From an uncultured Alphaproteobacteria bacterium (GTDB taxonomy: Bacteria; Pseudomonadota; Alphaproteobacteria; Rs-D84), in the NCBI GenBank assembly GCA_944393245.1, contig CALXZM010000001.1, positions 124,001 to 188,000 of the forward strand: 64,000 nucleotides of DNA. Reading direction: 5' to 3'. Positions 28,622 through 36,005 of the stretch are shown here, in pieces. A program made the translations under genes and the position numbers. The notes beneath the pieces were generated by a model. That model was not told where the DNA came from and made no database searches. It saw only the letters and a program-made list of their open reading frames with translations. The stretch's first letter is position 1. Each line of letters begins with the position of its first letter.

Positions 28622-28649
28622 TTGCATTTGATAAATTCTTTGATATAAT
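28622..28649 (+). promoter_or_regulatory. Promoter of tRNA-Met
   Basis: TTGCAT, 16-bp spacer, TATAAT, ending about 10 bases before the tRNA. Confidence 0.65.
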
Positions 28650-28659
28650 GCGGGGCATT

Positions 28660-28736
28660 GGCGGGATAGCTCAGCTGGTTAGAGCAGTGGAATCATAATC
28701 CACGTGTCGGGGGTTCAAGTCCCTCTCCCGCTACCA
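28660..28736 (+). tRNA. tRNA-Met (CAT), elongator type
   Basis: 77 nt with encoded CCA and anticodon loop ATCATAA. The acceptor is GGCGGGA/TCCCGCT, with standard D- and T-arms (GGTTCAAGTCC). It resembles alphaproteobacterial elongator tRNA-Met. tRNA-Ile2, which also has a CAT anticodon before lysidine modification, cannot be fully excluded. Confidence 0.88.
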
Positions 28737-28737
28737 A

Positions 28738-28772
28738 AATAAAACGCCCCGAATGGGGCGGTTTTATTTTGG
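28738..28772 (+). terminator. Terminator of tRNA-Met
   Basis: AACGCCCC/GGGGCGG(TT), followed by a T-rich run. Confidence 0.8.
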
Positions 28773-28918
28773 TAATTGTGTATGTGGACTTGAACCCACG
28801 AGAAAAAAAGGGGGGGCAAACAAGCAAATAGGCGTGTGGAAACACGCCGGTTGCGTCCGCAAATTTGCGCTGTTACGCCAAGGCGTCAGCCGATGGCGAA
28901 TTCCCTCTCACGCTGCCA
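28773..28918 (+). repeat. Element ending in a degenerate copy of the tRNA-Met 3' end
   Basis: The segment TCCCTCTCACGCTGCCA ending at 28918 matches the tRNA-Met 3' end TCCCTCTCCCGCTACCA at 15 of 17 positions, 182 bp downstream of the gene. Between them lie an inverted T-arm (GTGGACTTGAACCCAC), the hairpin GGCGTGT/ACACGCC and an ACGCCGGTTGCG segment. This is the same order of parts as in the tRNA-fMet units at 14.4-14.7 kb. No gene is present. Confidence 0.55.
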
Positions 28919-28979
28919 AGATTTAGGCCGGCTTATGCCGGTTTTTCAATTCCAGTATGGTGTACGGTTGTTAATGTAT

Positions 28980-29648
28980 TTAAAATTCGTTGCCAATGCG
29001 GTCGTAACGCTTGTGTATGCAGCCAATAGTGGTTTTGTGCACCCCGGCCGTTATGTCATAATATACATGGCGACCGTCGCGACGGGATTTTACAAAGTCG
29101 TCATCCTGTAACTTTTTCAAATATTGTGAAACCTTTATCTGGGGAATGTGGGTACCGTCAACTATGTCTGATACGCACGATTCACCGCGATATGTCAGGT
29201 ATTCTAATATTCGCATTTTATCATAATTTGCAAACAGTTTTATTCTGTTCGCCGCCATTGTTGTATAATCAGTTGGCAAGATTTCTTTATGTCCGGTGCG
29301 TAAAAACTTTAATTGGTCGGTCATATGCCCAAATAATTTACGCAGGCATTCAAATATACTGGCCGGGTATTCGCGACATATTTCATAGTAAATAAATATT
29401 CCGCGCCTGTGCGTCTGAACCAAATGTGCGTCGCGCATTTTGCGCAATGATTGTGATATTATCATTTGTTCCGCACCAACCCCGCGCGCAATCGCCGATA
29501 CGGACGACATGCCATTCACGTCCAGAAATTCCAATATGCGCAATCGTAATGGGTGGGCGATATATGTTAATCCGTGCACCGCACGCGCCATTACGTCATC
29601 TGGTAACAGGGTTTTTATCCTTACATCAGGCAGAACGTTTGTATTCAT
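28980..29648 (-). CDS. Regulator with two ArsR-type winged-helix domains
   Basis: 222 residues forming two copies of an ArsR-like winged helix. Domain 1 (about 25-95) has HPLRLRILEFL and a recognition helix IISQSLRKMRDAHLV. Domain 2 (about 130-205) has YDKMRILEYL and VSQYLKKLQDDDFV, each followed by a wing with RR-G-hydrophobic-YY. Single-domain ArsR proteins dimerise; this tandem form could bind as a monomer. It is divergent from the CPICT membrane-protein operon, which it probably controls. No clear metal-binding cysteine cluster is visible. Confidence 0.72.
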   Translation of the reverse strand: MNTNVLPDVRIKTLLPDDVMARAVHGLTYIAHPLRLRILEFLDVNGMSSVSAIARGVGAEQMIISQSLRKMRDAHLVQTHRRGIFIYYEICREYPASIFECLRKLFGHMTDQLKFLRTGHKEILPTDYTTMAANRIKLFANYDKMRILEYLTYRGESCVSDIVDGTHIPQIKVSQYLKKLQDDDFVKSRRDGRHVYYDITAGVHKTTIGCIHKRYDRIGNEF

Positions 29649-29689
29649 ATCATTAATATAACATTATTTTTTTATAACGTAAATAAATT

Positions 29690-29765
29690 ATTTGACTTTT
29701 TGATATGTATTATAAATAATATATATAAATTTTAATATGTATTAAAACTTATATAGAGAAGGATA
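29690..29765 (+). promoter_or_regulatory. Promoter/operator region of the CPICT operon
   Basis: TTGACT near 29693 and an AT-rich -10 about 17 bp on, within a run of imperfect palindromes (TAATATATATAAATTTTAAT, then ATATGTATTA repeats). AGAAGGA precedes the ATG at 29768. It is a plausible binding site for the divergent tandem-HTH regulator. Confidence 0.4.
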
Positions 29766-29767
29766 AA

Positions 29768-30277
29768 ATGAAATCTGTGTTTGGTAAAATTTGTACGGTG
29801 GGGCTGTGTATGTTGCCGGCGGCGGCGGTTGCAAATCCGGCATGTCCGATTTGTACTATTGCGATTGGTGCCGGTGTTGGTGTTGCGCAAAAACTGGGGG
29901 TGCCGGTCGCGATTGTGGGGTTATGGGCCGGGGCGTTGCTGACGCTGTTGGGATATTGGTTGGTTAAATTTTTTGACAAGCGTGGGTGGAAATTCTGGGG
30001 GCGCAATGCGTTGCTGATTGGGTTGTCTGTTGCGATGATTGCGTTTGCGTATGTTGGCGATATTGATTACAGCCCGCAATGGTTTATGGGTTTTATATAC
30101 ATCGACCCGATTTTATTCGGCACGTTGGTTGGTATGATTTTATTCATATTGGTTGAAAAACTGTATGAATGGATGAAGGCAAAAAACGGTGGGCATGCAC
30201 ATTTTCCGTTTGAACGCGTGGTATTACCAGTGGTTGCGTTGGCGTTGGTCAGTTGGCTGATGTATGTAACCATGTAA
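29768..30277 (+). CDS. Membrane protein with CPICT motif, unknown function
   Basis: 169 residues: an N-terminal signal-like helix, then PACPICTIAIGAGVG (about 24-38) with a CxxC pair, and about four further membrane helices (45-65, 77-97, 110-130, 150-168). A histidine-containing loop GGHAHFPF lies before the last helix. From memory, short CPxCT-type membrane proteins like this occur in many candidate-phylum genomes. The family has no assigned role that I know. It is followed 17 bp later by a soluble partner gene. Confidence 0.6.
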   Translation: MKSVFGKICTVGLCMLPAAAVANPACPICTIAIGAGVGVAQKLGVPVAIVGLWAGALLTLLGYWLVKFFDKRGWKFWGRNALLIGLSVAMIAFAYVGDIDYSPQWFMGFIYIDPILFGTLVGMILFILVEKLYEWMKAKNGGHAHFPFERVVLPVVALALVSWLMYVTM

Positions 30278-30294
30278 AACAACAGGGGGCAAGT

Positions 30295-30882
30295 ATGGAA
30301 AAAATTAAAAATGTAAAAGAATTTGTTGAAAAATTAGATGCGGCAAAGAAAGTTAATCCAAAAGATTTATCGTCTGACCAGGATTTAACCATTGGTATAA
30401 TGAACCTGATTTCTATTGAAGAACATTTGATGTTTTCAGGGGCCAAAACGGGCAAGCATCAGTTTTATGACCTGATTGATGAAGTGCGCGAACAGCGCAA
30501 GCAAATGATGCAGAAAATCATCCCGTCTTACGAGGGCGAGGTCTGGTGCATATCAAAGCATTTGTTGGCTGCGTCTATGCGTCTGTTCGAAGTTGGTACC
30601 AAGGCATTGGCCGCAGGGGATAAAGACGGTGCGTATGATTTGTTTGACCGGTCATATGGATTGTATTGCATATTCTGGGGGCTGAATATGGGTATGATAA
30701 ATGGTGGAATGGATGTTAAGTGGGTTAAAACACAGCCTGCATCCACAATGCAATCACAAACGACCGTAAAAAAAAACGATAATCCGAATGATGAAGTAAT
30801 CGAATTATCGCAACAATCCAGTGGCAAAATGTCACGTCTGAAAAATTGGGTTAAAAATGCAGTTAATTGCTGTATAGAATAA
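30295..30882 (+). CDS. Soluble helical partner of the CPICT membrane protein
   Basis: 195 residues from the ATG at 30295 (MEKIKNV), with AGGGGG upstream. It is predicted all-helical. Conserved-looking segments are SSDQDLTIGIMNLISIEEHL (about 26-45), GEVWCISKHLLAASMRLFEVG (about 80-100) and LYCIFWGLNMG (about 122-132). The C-terminus is a basic tail ending NCCIE. I do not know its function; the pair appears to be a transferred module under the divergent ArsR-like regulator. Confidence 0.58.
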   Translation: MEKIKNVKEFVEKLDAAKKVNPKDLSSDQDLTIGIMNLISIEEHLMFSGAKTGKHQFYDLIDEVREQRKQMMQKIIPSYEGEVWCISKHLLAASMRLFEVGTKALAAGDKDGAYDLFDRSYGLYCIFWGLNMGMINGGMDVKWVKTQPASTMQSQTTVKKNDNPNDEVIELSQQSSGKMSRLKNWVKNAVNCCIE

Positions 30883-30899
30883 ATTCGTTTGTTTGTTGA

Positions 30900-30932
30900 A
30901 CAACGCCCCGTGAAAATAACGGGGTGTTTTTT
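30900..30932 (+). terminator. Terminator after the CPICT operon
   Basis: AACGCCCCG/CGGGGTGTT around 30902-30927, followed by a T run. Confidence 0.8.
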
Positions 30933-30936
30933 ATCC

Positions 30937-30964
30937 TTGATTTTTATTGCAATGCCTTTATAAT
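30937..30964 (+). promoter_or_regulatory. Promoter of tRNA-Thr (and probably aspS)
   Basis: TTGATT, 16-bp spacer, TATAAT at 30959-30964, 13 bases before the tRNA. No second promoter is evident before the aspS leader. Confidence 0.7.
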
Positions 30965-30977
30965 TGGCGGGACAGAT

Positions 30978-31051
30978 GCCCTAATAGTCTAGTGGTAAAA
31001 CACGTCCTTGGTAAGGACGAGTCGCAAGTCCGATTCTTGCTTAGGGCACCA
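30978..31051 (+). tRNA. tRNA-Thr (GGT)
   Basis: 74 nt with encoded CCA. The anticodon loop TTGGTAA gives GGT; the acceptor is GCCCTAA/TTAGGGC. The T-loop reads TCCGATT, with C where U55 (pseudouridine) is usual, an oddity. It lies directly before the aspS T-box leader. Confidence 0.88.
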
Positions 31052-31193
31052 GGATTTTTTGGGACGCGTATGATGATGTGACTGACAACCACGGAGTATG
31101 CAAACCAAAGCAAAAGTGACAAATCGGGGTGGCACCGCGCAATTTGAAAATTGCGCCCCTGAAATTAAAATGTGGGTGCCGTTTTCCTTTTTA
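31052..31193 (+). promoter_or_regulatory. T-box leader (Asp-type) controlling aspS
   Basis: GGGGTGGCACCGCG at 31126-31139 is the canonical T-box. GGGG pairs with CCCC (31156-31159), the 7-nt bulge TGGCACC is in place, and GCGCAATTT/AAATTGCGC forms the upper helix. A competing terminator, GCGCCC (31153-31158) with GGGTGC (31174-31179) then GTTTTCCTTTTT, uses the same 3' strand. The bulge TGGC would pair with tRNA ending GCCA, and tRNA-Asp has G73. Only about 74 nt lie between tRNA-Thr and the T-box, so stem I is short; GAC triplets occur at 31079-31086. Uncharged tRNA-Asp should raise aspS expression. Confidence 0.8.
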
Positions 31194-31224
31194 TAAATGG
31201 CGCCCAAAACAAAAGGGACCAAAT

Positions 31225-32994
31225 ATGTTATCTTTGAAATCAAAATACAGAACCCACACCTGTGGTGAATTAAATAAATCAAATGTTGGTGAAACGGTTA
31301 CTTTGTCTGGGTGGGTGCATCGCAAACGTGACCATGGGGCATTGTTGTTTGTTGATCTGCGTGATAATTACGGTATTACGCAATGTGTGTTTGATGGTGG
31401 TAATGCAGAAATGGAACGTGTGCGCCCAGAATCTGTGATTCAGGTGACTGGTACGGTTGTTGCACGTGACGCGGCCGCAGTGAATGATAAAATACCAACC
31501 GGGGAAATTGAAATTCAGGTGACCGATTGGCATGTTCTGACAAATGCAGATGTTTTACCATTCCAGGTTTTTGGTGATGATGATTCTGTTGCAGAAGATT
31601 TACGTTTAAAATATCGTTATATTGATTTGCGTCGTGAATCGTTACATAACAATATTTTAATGCGTAATCGCATGATTAAATTTATTCGTGACCGTATGTG
31701 GGAAATGGGATTTTCTGAATTTCAAACCCCGATTTTAACCGCATCCAGTCCAGAAGGTGCACGTGATTTTATTGTGCCGTCGCGTAATCATCATGGGTGT
31801 TTTTATGCGTTGCCCCAGGCACCACAGCAATTTAAACAATTGCTGCAAATTTCTGGATTTGACAGATATTTTCAAATTGCGCCTTGTTTCCGTGATGAAG
31901 ATTTGCGCGCAGACAGATTATTGGAATTTTATCAATTGGATTTGGAAATGTCGTTCGTCGATTTGCCAGATATTCAGGCGGTTGGTAACGAATTAATGCC
32001 ACAAATTATACGCGAATTTGTGCCCGATGCAAAAATATGCCCCGATATTCCGCATATTCCATTTGATGATGCAATGTTGAAATACGGCACGGACAAGCCT
32101 GATTTGCGCAATCCGATTATAATTCGTGATGTAACGGAAATATTCCGCGGGTCTGATTTTGGTATTTTTGCAAATGCAATTGAAAATGGCGCGGTTGTGC
32201 GTGCAATACCTGCACCAAACAGTGCGGACAAACCGCGTTCCTGGTTTGATAAACTGGGGGATTATGCGGTAAAAGAACTGGGGCTGGGCGGATTGGCGTA
32301 TATCGTGTTTGCCGATGAAGCCAAGGGGCCAGTTGCCAAAAAACTGGATGCGGAACGCATAGAAAAACTGCATGAAATTGCGGGCGATAATGCGTCGTTG
32401 TTCTTTGTTTGTGATACGTCGGATAATGCGGCCAAGGCGGCTGGAAAACTGCGTACCAAATTGGGTGAAGATTTGGGCCTGATTGATGAAAAAGAATTCC
32501 GTTTGTGTTGGATAGAAGAATTCCCGTTCTTTGAAGTTGATGCGGAATCCCCAACAGGAATTGCGTTTACACACAATCCTTTTTCATATCCGATGGCAAC
32601 GTTGGATGATTTAAAAACAAAAGACCCGTTGTCTATCAAGGCTGCGCAATTTGACATGGTATTAAATGGTGCGGAAATTTGCAGTGGCGGTTTACGTAAC
32701 TTTAATCCTGAAATCATGTTACGTTGTTTTGAAATCACCGGGTATGACGATGAAACCGTCAAAAGAAAATTCGGTGGAATGTATACCGCGTTCCAGTATG
32801 GTGCGCCACCGCACGGTGGGTGTGCGTTTGGTTTGGACAGATTGGTACAGATTATGTTAAATGAACCAAATCTGCGTTCGGTGGTTGCGTTCCCGACAAA
32901 TCAACGTGGCCAAGATTTAATGATGGGGGCCCCGGGTGAGGTTACTGAAACACAACTGCGTGAAACCCACATTCAAATCCGTAAAAAAGGATAA
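31225..32994 (+). CDS. aspS: Aspartyl-tRNA synthetase
   Basis: 589 residues, the bacterial type. An OB-fold anticodon domain at the N-terminus (LSGWVHRKRDHG, about 24-35) is followed by class II motif 2 (FRDEDLRADR, about 221-230), the GAD insertion domain (about 290-420) and motif 3 (GLDRLVQIML, about 538-547). It attaches Asp to tRNA-Asp, and possibly tRNA-Asn if it is non-discriminating. The ATG at 31225 follows AAAAGGGA; the frame is open further upstream but through the T-box leader. Confidence 0.96.
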   Translation: MLSLKSKYRTHTCGELNKSNVGETVTLSGWVHRKRDHGALLFVDLRDNYGITQCVFDGGNAEMERVRPESVIQVTGTVVARDAAAVNDKIPTGEIEIQVTDWHVLTNADVLPFQVFGDDDSVAEDLRLKYRYIDLRRESLHNNILMRNRMIKFIRDRMWEMGFSEFQTPILTASSPEGARDFIVPSRNHHGCFYALPQAPQQFKQLLQISGFDRYFQIAPCFRDEDLRADRLLEFYQLDLEMSFVDLPDIQAVGNELMPQIIREFVPDAKICPDIPHIPFDDAMLKYGTDKPDLRNPIIIRDVTEIFRGSDFGIFANAIENGAVVRAIPAPNSADKPRSWFDKLGDYAVKELGLGGLAYIVFADEAKGPVAKKLDAERIEKLHEIAGDNASLFFVCDTSDNAAKAAGKLRTKLGEDLGLIDEKEFRLCWIEEFPFFEVDAESPTGIAFTHNPFSYPMATLDDLKTKDPLSIKAAQFDMVLNGAEICSGGLRNFNPEIMLRCFEITGYDDETVKRKFGGMYTAFQYGAPPHGGCAFGLDRLVQIMLNEPNLRSVVAFPTNQRGQDLMMGAPGEVTETQLRETHIQIRKKG

Positions 32995-33011
32995 TTTTTG
33001 GTTGCCTGGGG

Positions 33012-33048
33012 TACAGACAGGTCGGATTTTCCGGCCTGTTTTTTTTGT
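33012..33048 (+). terminator. Terminator of aspS
   Basis: ACAGGTCGG/CCGGCCTGT around 33018-33040, followed by TTTTTTTT. Confidence 0.8.
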
Positions 33049-33112
33049 GAATTCAAACCTGTCACATTACGACGTCAAAGGCATTATAATTATTTAATAA
33101 CGGGGGCGTGTT

Positions 33113-33475
33113 GTGATAAATCAGGATATAGATAAATTGGCCGTTGCATTGGGATTAAGCGCATATCAAAAAAATGTATTGAAATCGAATCCTGGGGCGT
33201 ATAAGTTGTCCGGTCTGGTAAAGCGGGGCGGGGCATTGTATGCGCCACGAATTGCATCATCGCATGTGTTGCTTAATTTTATATATCGTTTGCTGTATGG
33301 GCGCAGTGCTGATTTAATTGGGTATGATAAAATGCTGGTTCGCAATACGCGTGGAATTGAATTCAGAAACGGCGGGTTTTACAGTGCACCAATCGGACGT
33401 TTTCGGTATTATGCTGATGATTGTGGTAACATTATTACCCGCAGTACTTTTATGCGGGAAACAGCGCGCAAGTAA
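33113..33475 (+). CDS. Hypothetical basic protein
   Basis: 120 residues, GTG start preceded by GGGGG. Not recognised. The N-terminal half is helical (AVALGLSAYQKNVL), the C-terminal half beta-like with many aromatic residues (FRNGGFYSAPIGRFRYY). There is no signal peptide. It is convergent with asmA and separate from aspS by a terminator. Confidence 0.5.
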   Translation: MINQDIDKLAVALGLSAYQKNVLKSNPGAYKLSGLVKRGGALYAPRIASSHVLLNFIYRLLYGRSADLIGYDKMLVRNTRGIEFRNGGFYSAPIGRFRYYADDCGNIITRSTFMRETARK

Positions 33476-33483
33476 GCAATTTG

Positions 33484-35958
33484 TTAAAACTTATTATGTG
33501 TGCGAACAAAATCGCGCATGTATGTTGCGTCAAAATTCATCATGATGTCTGATAATGAATAGTCGCGTGAACCATCTGGATTTATTGTTAAATATATGGG
33601 TTGTGGGGTTGGTGATGTGCCACGCAATGTTATGTCAAATGATGCGGACATTGCACCGTTCGATATTTCCAGATTGCCGATTGCATCAGTATGACGCAGG
33701 CGTAAATCAATTGGTTCGGTTGTTACAAAATCACCATTATTATACTTGCCGATAACGCGCATGGTTTTTATTGCTGATTCACCACCATCCAATGCATATG
33801 ACAATGCGTATTCTGCATTAAATGTGTTTATTTGATTTGCTGATGCAAATAAATCATCCATCCCCAGGCCAATCAGGTATCCACCGGTAAATGTTAAATC
33901 CATGTCGCCATGCATATTATATTCCAGGTCGTGTGCAATGTTACCAAATGTACGCATATTGATTTCGGCTGTAATTGTTGTGTCGCGAACATTCAATGGC
34001 ATTTGCCGCCCCAGCAATGTACCGTTTATTAAAAATTTATTTAATTGTGCGAATATTTTATATCTGTTGCCATCACGCGATAGGGTCGCCAACAGATTGC
34101 CACGATTTTTGTCTGTTATGGAAAATGTTTGCGTGCTTGGTTTGGACGAATAAACAAAATTCATGTACGCATTACCATTATAAATTATTACATCCGCAGA
34201 CAGTGATATGTTTACAGGTAATATGAATGGAATCGTTATTGGGGATGTGGTCAGGAATGATAATTCTTCGTAATTGTCCAGATATGATTGGCTGATAAAT
34301 GAATCCAGATTTAAAACGTCGGTGTGCAATGTAATGTTTTTGCCACTGATACGGCCATCAAATACATGATCAGCGATTTTTATTTCCATATTTGATACGG
34401 TGTCGCCGTTGTATTTGCCAGATACAGTATATTCCAAATTTTTGAATGCCTGCATGTCAATGCCTGGAAACCAGTCTTTGGCATTTTTGCCGGAAATATA
34501 AAACCAGTTTGTGGTCAGTGTTAATTCCCATCTGTGCGAATCCGGTACAAAGCGCATTGTGTTACCGTCCCATGTGAAATTACCAATTGCAGATTTCATG
34601 AATTCAGGAATGTTTTGTATGTTTGGGTCCAACCATTGCAATGTGCGTCCACGGGCAAAACGATATGTGGGGGTTACCGTGTCGCCATTTATTTCGTATA
34701 CGCCAGATATATCAGAAAATTCAAAATCTATACGTCCACGTGGTGCGAATGTTTTCAGGTCTGATAATAATTCGGCCCTGTTTGGCATTTTGGATTCAGA
34801 ACGCACCACTAAATCATATTGTGTGGGATTACGACGAAATATCCCGGTATAATCGCCATATGAAAAACGATTACATTGCCATGTGTCGGGGGTGCCAGAA
34901 AACATGCATGCTGCGGGTGTTCCCTTGTACGGCATGGTTATCATTAAATCATGTGCGCCAAATGCATCAATTGTGCCACCAGTTATTGCAATATCGTCGG
35001 CAATAATAGAATCCAATTGTAATGCGTCACGTGTACCTGTTGCGCGAACTGTTAAGTGTTTAAATGTTTTTTGGCCAAATTTTAAATTGCCTGTAAAATC
35101 CAAATCAAATTTTGTTCGGTAAAATATTCGTGATGGTTTTGTCAAAAATGTTAAATCATATGTTATGTCGTGACCACGTAATTCAACATCTTTGTCACCG
35201 TTGGGCTTTATAGTTATGTTGCCGCTGATTTTATCCATTTCTATGTTTTTAAATGCCCATCCGCGGCCACCGTCCCAATCAAACAGCATGGTCAGTTTTA
35301 CAGTTTTATCAATGCGGGGTTCTGAAAAACCAAACCAGCGGTTTATGTTATTTGTTTCCATTGAAATGCGACCGCGCACCGAACCGTCGGCAAATAACTG
35401 GCCAGATATTTCCAGTTTATCGTTTTGATTACGGATATAAAATTCTTCGCCCTGGAAATCGATGTCATATTTATGATTTGTTGTACGCACAACACCAATC
35501 AGGCGACCATTGTTCAATGTGGCATCGATAATTTCAAATTCACGGTTTTTGAAATTTACGTTTGTGTTGTGTATTTCAACAGGTATATTAAAACCCTGGG
35601 GCATCAGGTTACTGATGGAAAAGTTTCCGTCATATACGGTGACATCGCCCGATAATTTTGCATTTTCTAAATCGAACATATCCATCAGCGGTACAGAAAA
35701 CATCATTGCACCAATCGTTCCATGCGCAACAGATACGTTATGGGCAACAATTGTGGCACGTCCCAACAGGCTAAAATTTATATCGCCATTAATTGTGGCA
35801 TTAACACCTGTTTGTTCGGCAATGGTTTGTTCTATTTTAGGTTTCAGATTGTTTAATGTTATCATCGGCGGAATCAGTGCAATTGCCATTATCAACAGGC
35901 CGATAATTGTTATTATCGTCCAAAAAATACGCCGTTTATATCTGGGTTTCAGTGCCAT
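33484..35958 (-). CDS. asmA: AsmA-family protein (envelope lipid homeostasis)
   Basis: 824 residues. A cytoplasmic basic start (KPRYKRRIFW) leads into one membrane helix (about 12-31) and a very long periplasmic beta-rich body. The N-terminal AsmA domain shows NLKPKIEQTIAEQTGVNATINGDI (about 36-60) and LGRATIVAHNVSV. AsmA-like proteins are bridge-type proteins implicated in phospholipid or outer-membrane homeostasis. The C-terminal half also follows the AsmA_2 pattern. It is monocistronic and divergent from uvrB. Confidence 0.82.
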   Translation of the reverse strand: MALKPRYKRRIFWTIITIIGLLIMAIALIPPMITLNNLKPKIEQTIAEQTGVNATINGDINFSLLGRATIVAHNVSVAHGTIGAMMFSVPLMDMFDLENAKLSGDVTVYDGNFSISNLMPQGFNIPVEIHNTNVNFKNREFEIIDATLNNGRLIGVVRTTNHKYDIDFQGEEFYIRNQNDKLEISGQLFADGSVRGRISMETNNINRWFGFSEPRIDKTVKLTMLFDWDGGRGWAFKNIEMDKISGNITIKPNGDKDVELRGHDITYDLTFLTKPSRIFYRTKFDLDFTGNLKFGQKTFKHLTVRATGTRDALQLDSIIADDIAITGGTIDAFGAHDLMITMPYKGTPAACMFSGTPDTWQCNRFSYGDYTGIFRRNPTQYDLVVRSESKMPNRAELLSDLKTFAPRGRIDFEFSDISGVYEINGDTVTPTYRFARGRTLQWLDPNIQNIPEFMKSAIGNFTWDGNTMRFVPDSHRWELTLTTNWFYISGKNAKDWFPGIDMQAFKNLEYTVSGKYNGDTVSNMEIKIADHVFDGRISGKNITLHTDVLNLDSFISQSYLDNYEELSFLTTSPITIPFILPVNISLSADVIIYNGNAYMNFVYSSKPSTQTFSITDKNRGNLLATLSRDGNRYKIFAQLNKFLINGTLLGRQMPLNVRDTTITAEINMRTFGNIAHDLEYNMHGDMDLTFTGGYLIGLGMDDLFASANQINTFNAEYALSYALDGGESAIKTMRVIGKYNNGDFVTTEPIDLRLRHTDAIGNLEISNGAMSASFDITLRGTSPTPQPIYLTINPDGSRDYSLSDIMMNFDATYMRDFVRTHNKF

Positions 35959-36005
35959 TCCTCTAATCCCTTGTATTTTGATTATAATGAATTATATTAG
36001 GTTTT

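Noticed and set aside
28660-28736. tRNA-Ile2 instead of tRNA-Met
   Set aside because: The anticodon CAT is compatible, but the body matches elongator tRNA-Met of alphaproteobacteria better; kept as a minor alternative.
31129-31224. Upstream start giving aspS 32 extra residues
   Set aside because: The extension lies inside the T-box and terminator and has no similarity; the ATG at 31225 has a good ribosome-binding site.
32117-32762. Long open frames antisense to aspS
   Set aside because: They overlap a certain gene in full, have no ribosome-binding site and no recognisable domain; shadows of the real coding frame.
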